This document shows positions 28,289 to 32,715 of a DNA stretch of 32,715 nt, in pieces (within the stretch, counting starts at the first letter, position 1; every line of letters starts with the position of its first letter). A program made the position numbers and the translations under genes. Under the pieces are notes generated by a model, which searched no databases, was not told the origin of the DNA, and saw nothing but the letters and a program-made list of their open reading frames with translations. The stretch lies in the IMG/VR virus record IMGVR_UViG_3300021368_002653, positions 1 to 32,715 of that record. One strand, given 5' to 3'. The DNA is from a virus.

Positions 28289-28296
28289 TATAAATA
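28289..28296 (+). promoter_or_regulatory. Late promoter TATAAATA before gp48
   Basis: A perfect TATAAATA in the 51-base divergent gap between gp4 and gp48. Expected start is near 28302, giving a 31-base leader with TAGG before the gp48 ATG (28333). Consistent with gp33-assisted late transcription. Confidence 0.75.
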
Positions 28297-28332
28297 ATGA
28301 AGAGTTTACTTAACTATCTATAGGTTTTTCAT

Positions 28333-29535
28333 ATGTTAGAAGATAGATTTCAGATTGACCCTAGCGGAAAGCCAACGCTAAGAGATCCTAGTCCAGTGCA
28401 AGAAGTGTTTTCCGGAGATCCTGGCGAAAATGCTGGCATAGACGGATCAGGTATTGGTGGAAGTGTAACTGCTAATCACCTATCATCTCAATCGCTCGGT
28501 GTCTCACAAACTCCACTTTTAAAATTTCCATTGGTCGACAATCCTGCATATTCAGGTAGAATGTCATTTAAAGTATATAGACTAAAACCTGCAAATGCAG
28601 ATTTATCTGCTTTATTCGAATCTCCAGTTTTTGATAATGTAAAAGGATACGCGAAAAAAATTACTGAAGCGTTCACAACTGTTCCAGGAGAAGAAGGTGT
28701 AGCGCCAATAGAAGCTGATGAGCAGGCAGCATTAGATGCACAGGCTAATGCAGATGCCATTGCACTACAAGATAATAAGAAAGCACAGGCCGATGCCGTG
28801 AGGAATATTTTAACCGGTTTGAATGATGAACCAGTTGAAGATGCTCCACGTGTAGATTTATACTTTCCTCTTTCTGTACAAATAGATGACACAGTTGATA
28901 TTGGTACTGGAAACTTGGGTGGCCTAGGTGTAGGAATATTGAAAGGTGCCGAAAATAATCAAAAATTAGGAACTGCAGTTGCTAATTCTGTCAGTGCAGG
29001 ATTTCAGAACGTATTTGATTTTGCTTTAGGCGGGCTAAATAAAGAGACGGCTCAGTATGTCGCAAATAAAATGGGGAAGATGGGTCCTCAAGGTATTCAA
29101 ACTGCGGTGTCTGTCGCCACACAAACAGCAATCAATCCTCATACTCGAGCAGTATTTAATCAAGTTAACATCAGACAGTTTAGCTTTACGTTTAAATTCA
29201 TACCGGCCAGCGCATCTGAAGCTCGTGAAGTTCAAAAGATTATAAAACATTTCAGAAGTCAAATGTATCCTGAGCTTCTAGAAGTAGGATCCGATGGCGT
29301 AACACTTCCTCTTGGTTATAAGTATCCTAACTTATTTAAAATTACATTCAAGCATAGAGGATCAGAAGCAAAGATTCCTCGATTGCAGTATTGTTATTTA
29401 AGAGGTGTGCAGTCTTCGTACAATCCTACCGGTCAAGCTTTCTATCGTGATGGACAGCCGAATGAAATTGATATGACTTTACAGTTCCAGGAGTTCAGAA
29501 CACTTTCAAGAGAAGATATCGAGAAGGGTTACTAA
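28333..29535 (+). CDS. 48: Baseplate tail-tube cap (gp48-like)
   Basis: The 400-residue protein (T4 gp48 is 364) carries a low-complexity N-terminal part, an Ala/Asp/Gln-rich helix (about 124-155) and the tube-like C-terminal domain: NIRQFSFTFKFIPASASEAR, VQKIIKHFRSQMYPE, YPNLFKITFKH and PTGQAFYRDGQPNEIDMTLQ. The ending TLSREDIEKGY is typical of this tube-cap family (gp48/gp54 share it). It caps the baseplate hub and nucleates tube growth. Runs into gp53 with one base of overlap (TAATG). First plus-strand gene behind the late promoter. Confidence 0.82.
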   Translation: MLEDRFQIDPSGKPTLRDPSPVQEVFSGDPGENAGIDGSGIGGSVTANHLSSQSLGVSQTPLLKFPLVDNPAYSGRMSFKVYRLKPANADLSALFESPVFDNVKGYAKKITEAFTTVPGEEGVAPIEADEQAALDAQANADAIALQDNKKAQADAVRNILTGLNDEPVEDAPRVDLYFPLSVQIDDTVDIGTGNLGGLGVGILKGAENNQKLGTAVANSVSAGFQNVFDFALGGLNKETAQYVANKMGKMGPQGIQTAVSVATQTAINPHTRAVFNQVNIRQFSFTFKFIPASASEAREVQKIIKHFRSQMYPELLEVGSDGVTLPLGYKYPNLFKITFKHRGSEAKIPRLQYCYLRGVQSSYNPTGQAFYRDGQPNEIDMTLQFQEFRTLSREDIEKGY

Positions 29536-30275
29536 TGCGTTACTTTAGTTCATTTGATCAATTATTATATCGATTCGGAAATGAAGAAAGTCGAACAGCT
29601 TTTCAAGATCTGTCTGCTTATTCAGATGTTGTTGATGAGTTGAAAGATAACGTTATCTCATATAACACATATGACATTAACGAAGGATACCGGCCAGATC
29701 AATTATCTCAGGCTTTGTATGGTTCACCATTATACTATTGGACATTCTATATTATGAATGATCATATTAGAGAAAGAGGTTGGCCACTCTCAAATGAAGA
29801 GTTAATGAACGTAGTTAACACAGAATTTCCGGGTGTAACATTAACCACAAGAGACAGTTTATCCGGTAAATTTAAGATCGGTCAAACCGTTAGAGGTGTA
29901 GTGTCTGGTGCAACTGGTAAAATTGTACATCGGAATCTAGACTTAGGACAGGTAGTATTAAATGAAGTTACCGGAACATTTGCAGAAGGCGGTGAAGGCA
30001 TACAGTCAGACGTCACTTCATTGACAGAGACAGTTACCGAATCAATCGTAGCCGTGTCATCATCTTTAGAAAAACTTGCAGCTCGGCACTATATCGATGG
30101 TGATAAAAAAATTACAGACATTGATCCTGCAATCGGGCCTGGTGCTTTTTTAACTGAAATTACAAATCAGCAATTCTATTATGATGAAAATGAAAAGCTT
30201 AAGAGAATAAAAGTTATTCGAAAAGATTTAATTCAGAAAGTTGCTAATAGCTATAAAAAAGCTTTAAGATCTTAA
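29535..30275 (+). CDS. 53: Baseplate wedge protein gp53
   Basis: The 246-residue protein (T4 gp53 is 196) keeps the N-terminal YNTYDINEGYRPDQLSQALY, GSPLYYWTFYIMND and GWPLSNEEL, matching T4's YRPEELA...YWVLLMCNDN pattern, and ends with LKRIKVIRKDLIQKVANSYK. It joins six wedges around the hub. Between the two conserved ends is an insert of some 45-50 residues (about 115-163) with FKIGQTVRGVVSGATGKIV and GTFAEGGEGIQSD, a beta-repeat like those seen in other marine phage structural proteins. Confidence 0.9.
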   Translation: MRYFSSFDQLLYRFGNEESRTAFQDLSAYSDVVDELKDNVISYNTYDINEGYRPDQLSQALYGSPLYYWTFYIMNDHIRERGWPLSNEELMNVVNTEFPGVTLTTRDSLSGKFKIGQTVRGVVSGATGKIVHRNLDLGQVVLNEVTGTFAEGGEGIQSDVTSLTETVTESIVAVSSSLEKLAARHYIDGDKKITDIDPAIGPGAFLTEITNQQFYYDENEKLKRIKVIRKDLIQKVANSYKKALRS

Positions 30276-30276
30276 T

Positions 30277-31650
30277 ATGTCAAATAATAATTTAAGAGAT
30301 GTTCAAGACGACTTCGAGCTAATCGAAGTTCTTTATACGAGTGATAGAGACGTTTCTATCGCGTATGATCTAGTCAATATGATAACAGACTTTGAAATTT
30401 TTGAACATATCGATAAACCATTTATCTCCGCACAGTTTGCTCTATTAGACACAGTTAATTTTGTGCAGTCTGTAGATCTACAGGGCGGAGAAAAAATTAA
30501 ACTGACAATTCAATCGAAAGAAACTGAAGCAGACGCTGATACAATTGTAAAAAACTTTATAGTCGATAAAATAGTTAAATCTCAAAGAGCAGACGATAAG
30601 ACAGAAGTTTTTTACATTCATTGTTTTGAGGACATTGTTTTAAAATCTAGTTTAATCAATGTAAATAAATTTTATAATGCATCACCGACAAATATTATTG
30701 AAAACATTATAAGTGAGTACCTAGGTAGAAATCTAATTAGATCTTTAGATGAATACCAAACAAACATGCAGGTTATTATTCCAAACATGCATCCTATCGA
30801 GGCAGCGTCTTGGATTAAAAATAGAATCTCAAGTGTCGATGGTTTGCCATACTATCTCTATTCATCTTTTACAAATGACGACTTGTATCTAATTGACTTA
30901 GGACAACTACTAACACGTACACCGATTAATAAAAAAGCACCGTTTACTTACATTAAACCCTTAGGAACACAGTATAAGACTGATAATTTTGTACCTATTC
31001 TAGATTATAAACATGAGAATATCGATGACGTGTTATCATTAATCAGAAAAGGTTATGTCGGTTCGAGCTATAACTTCTTAAATACATTGACTGGACAAAA
31101 CGTGAATTGTAAGTTTGATGTGGTAGCAGATGTGTTTGATCAATTAGATGATCATGCTATGTTTAAAGAGCAGAATAGATATAACTTTGGAAGTGGCGAA
31201 AAGGTAGATGGCATTCCTTTTTCTAATTACAATTCAGAAGTAATTACTCGTATTGCGGGTAACGGATCTTACAATAATGCAAACTATAATGTACGTACAG
31301 TAGATGAAGAACTTGATCCGATTGCGTACAAGAAAAGAATATCGAGTGGTGCACTTCGCCACTTTATGACAAAGGCACCTATTTCTATACAAGTCAAAGG
31401 CCGGCCTTTTATTGCAGGAACTGGTGATTACACAATTGGAAATGTTGCACGGCTTCTCTTCCTCGATTCGAATAGAAGGAATGATGTTTCGGCAGAACCA
31501 GATTTCAAAAAATCTGGTGATTACTTAATGTATGCAGCACGTCATACTTTCTCTGTTAGAGATCCAAACCGTGTTGTGTCAAATGTTCTTTGTGCTAGAC
31601 TCTCTATGCATAGTGACAACTTGAGTGTAGGAGATTTCTTAAATGTATAA
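30277..31650 (+). CDS. 27: Baseplate hub protein gp27-like
   Basis: The 457-residue protein (T4 gp27 is 391) contains DFEIFEHIDKPFISAQFALL, GEKIKLTIQSKE and a long beta-domain. FNYAS-like NKFYNASPTNIIENII and MHPIEAASWIKNRI follow; these are family features of hub proteins that form the central trimer holding gp5. It begins one base after the gp53 stop and overlaps gp5 by 8 bases, so hub and spike are co-translated. The order gp53-gp27-gp5 differs from T4's 53-5 ... 27 arrangement. Confidence 0.82.
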   Translation: MSNNNLRDVQDDFELIEVLYTSDRDVSIAYDLVNMITDFEIFEHIDKPFISAQFALLDTVNFVQSVDLQGGEKIKLTIQSKETEADADTIVKNFIVDKIVKSQRADDKTEVFYIHCFEDIVLKSSLINVNKFYNASPTNIIENIISEYLGRNLIRSLDEYQTNMQVIIPNMHPIEAASWIKNRISSVDGLPYYLYSSFTNDDLYLIDLGQLLTRTPINKKAPFTYIKPLGTQYKTDNFVPILDYKHENIDDVLSLIRKGYVGSSYNFLNTLTGQNVNCKFDVVADVFDQLDDHAMFKEQNRYNFGSGEKVDGIPFSNYNSEVITRIAGNGSYNNANYNVRTVDEELDPIAYKKRISSGALRHFMTKAPISIQVKGRPFIAGTGDYTIGNVARLLFLDSNRRNDVSAEPDFKKSGDYLMYAARHTFSVRDPNRVVSNVLCARLSMHSDNLSVGDFLNV

Positions 31651-32446
31651 GAATCATTTCTACGGAGATGAGACCAGATGGTTTATTGGTCGAGTCGTTG
31701 ACAATAACGATCCTTTATATCTGGGTCGAGTCAAGGTAAGAATCTATGGTATTCATACAGGATCTACACAAGACATTCCTGAGTATGCATTACCATGGGC
31801 ACAGGTTGTTTTGCCTGTAACCGAAGAAGGTACAACAGGATATGGAAACAATCCTGCAATCTTGCCAACCGCTCAGGTGTTTGGTATCTTTTTAGATGGT
31901 AAGGAATCACAGCTTCCATTGGTTATTGGATCAATACCAAAGATTGAAACAGATGCCACCGACAATGCATATACACCTGAAACAACAGATGATACATTGC
32001 CCGGTAATTCAAATGAAGAAAAAACATTCAGGTATTTGATATCTCAAGATCAGCATGCATATACACCTGAACAGGCATGCGGTATTATTGGCAACCTTTT
32101 ACACGAATCAGGCTTGAATCCTCTTGCAGTATCGCAGGTACCTGGTGAAGATTCATTTGGTATTGCACAGTGGAATCCTGCTGTCAATCGTAAACAAGAA
32201 CTGATTGAGTACTGTGTACAGAATGGATTCGACTATACATCACTATTCGGCCAACTTAAATTCTTGAAGTATGACTTAGACACTACATACGGATATAGAG
32301 TAAATAAGAAGTTAGGTGATTTAAAAGATGCACCAACTGTTGAAGATGCATCTAAGATCTTTGAATTCCAGTACGAAAGACCACAAAAAGGCAGTACGCA
32401 GGATCGCATTGACAAAGCCCGTAAAGTATTTGAGAGATTAGCATGA
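31643..32446 (+). CDS. 5: gp5-like spike protein with phage-tail-lysozyme domain
   Basis: The 267-residue protein has an N-terminal OB-fold (about 10-100): WFIGRVVDNNDPLYLGRVKV, LPWAQVVLPV and LPLVIGSIP. A short linker follows, then a lysozyme-like domain (about 130-265): ACGIIGNLLHESGLNPLAVS with catalytic Glu155, and FGIAQWNPAVNRKQELIEY. This domain matches the phage-tail-lysozyme (PF18013) group, not the T4-lysozyme fold present in T4 gp5 (575 residues). T4's C-terminal beta-helix spike is absent. It cuts peptidoglycan during injection. It overlaps the next gene by 4 bases. Confidence 0.82.
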   Translation: MYKNHFYGDETRWFIGRVVDNNDPLYLGRVKVRIYGIHTGSTQDIPEYALPWAQVVLPVTEEGTTGYGNNPAILPTAQVFGIFLDGKESQLPLVIGSIPKIETDATDNAYTPETTDDTLPGNSNEEKTFRYLISQDQHAYTPEQACGIIGNLLHESGLNPLAVSQVPGEDSFGIAQWNPAVNRKQELIEYCVQNGFDYTSLFGQLKFLKYDLDTTYGYRVNKKLGDLKDAPTVEDASKIFEFQYERPQKGSTQDRIDKARKVFERLA

Positions 32447-32715
32447 CAATACAAAAGGCAAAAAATACTAATACGATTACACTACAGTTTACACCAATTA
32501 AAATTAATAGTGTAATTGTCAGAGCTGCGCCTGGTACACTCGGCACGAATGCACGTGGTTATAAAGTGTCGGGTAAAACCATTACACTAAAAAAGGTGCA
32601 CGGTGAAATTACAGTTGATTATGATTATGATCTTGCAGAAAATCCTGAGGGCCTGAAAAAATTTGCAACATTCTCGAAACAGGCCTTTGGCCAAGATCTG
32701 ACCGCAGCGACTATT
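32443..32715 (+). CDS. Truncated gene after gp5, beta-rich virion protein
   Basis: 91 codons from ATG 32443 to the window end, no stop. The ATGA overlap with gp5 indicates coupling. The sequence (ITLQFTPIKINSVIVRAAPG, KVSGKTITLKKVHGEITVDY) is beta-strand rich. It could be a spike tip or a baseplate component. Family not recognised. Confidence 0.6.
   Translation, partial: MTIQKAKNTNTITLQFTPIKINSVIVRAAPGTLGTNARGYKVSGKTITLKKVHGEITVDYDYDLAENPEGLKKFATFSKQAFGQDLTAATI

Noticed and set aside
1-32715. CRISPR array, insertion sequence or integrase
   Set aside because: No spaced direct repeats, transposase motifs (DDE) or integrase signatures were seen; the window reads as compact lytic phage DNA.

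Overview
The window is a dense, AT-rich piece of a T4-like myovirus (Caudoviricetes) of the marine, non-enteric type. This rests on a set of T4 core homologues: ssDNA-binding protein gp32 next to late-transcription co-activator gp33, a T4-type RNase H, PhoH, the head-completion nuclease gp4, the baseplate/tail proteins gp48, gp53, gp27, gp5 and gp26, and a tape-measure-like protein. Promoters also look like T4 early (GTTTACTTT...GTGGTATAAT) and late (TATAAATA) sequences. The host cannot be named from sequence alone. A gene-transfer-agent-type 3-TM holin and a DUF1289 protein hint at a proteobacterial, possibly alphaproteobacterial, host.

Layout. 1-1.5 kb: end of a structural/fibre-like block, then a holin. 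1.5-4.5 kb: monomeric B12-dependent (class II) ribonucleotide reductase, with small cysteine-motif proteins and a GIY-YIG protein behind it. 4.5-8.4 kb: nucleic-acid genes (RNase H, PhoH, a PD-(D/E)XK nuclease) in two promoter-led units. 8.4-10.5 kb: small unknowns, a HAD 5'-nucleotidase and an EF-hand membrane protein. 10.5-16.6 kb: a nine-gene glycan-type cassette (five or six glycosyltransferases, two SAM methyltransferases, one unknown). 16.6-22 kb: short early units with a SWIM zinc-finger protein, an HExxH metalloprotein, glutaredoxin and three tRNAs (Arg-UCU, Leu-UAA, Gly-UCC). 21.8-23.1 kb: gp33 and gp32, closed by a UUCG terminator. 23.1-28.3 kb, minus strand: tail/head assembly genes. 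28.3 kb to the end, plus strand: gp48, gp53, gp27, gp5 and a truncated gene, behind a late promoter.

How it works together. Plus-strand early genes are fired from at least nine closely related sigma70/T4-early promoters, several sharing upstream boxes or carrying dyads over the -10 or -35. They supply nucleotides (NrdJ, glutaredoxin, nucleotidase), replication/repair functions and tRNAs for A-ending codons. gp33 would then switch transcription to TATAAATA late promoters that drive the convergent and divergent tail genes. The most notable candidate mechanism is a T_TTT_TTT slippery heptamer near the end of gp26. A -1 shift there would fuse gp26 to a 62-codon extension lying directly upstream of the tape-measure gene, the same arrangement as the lambda G/GT tail-assembly chaperones.
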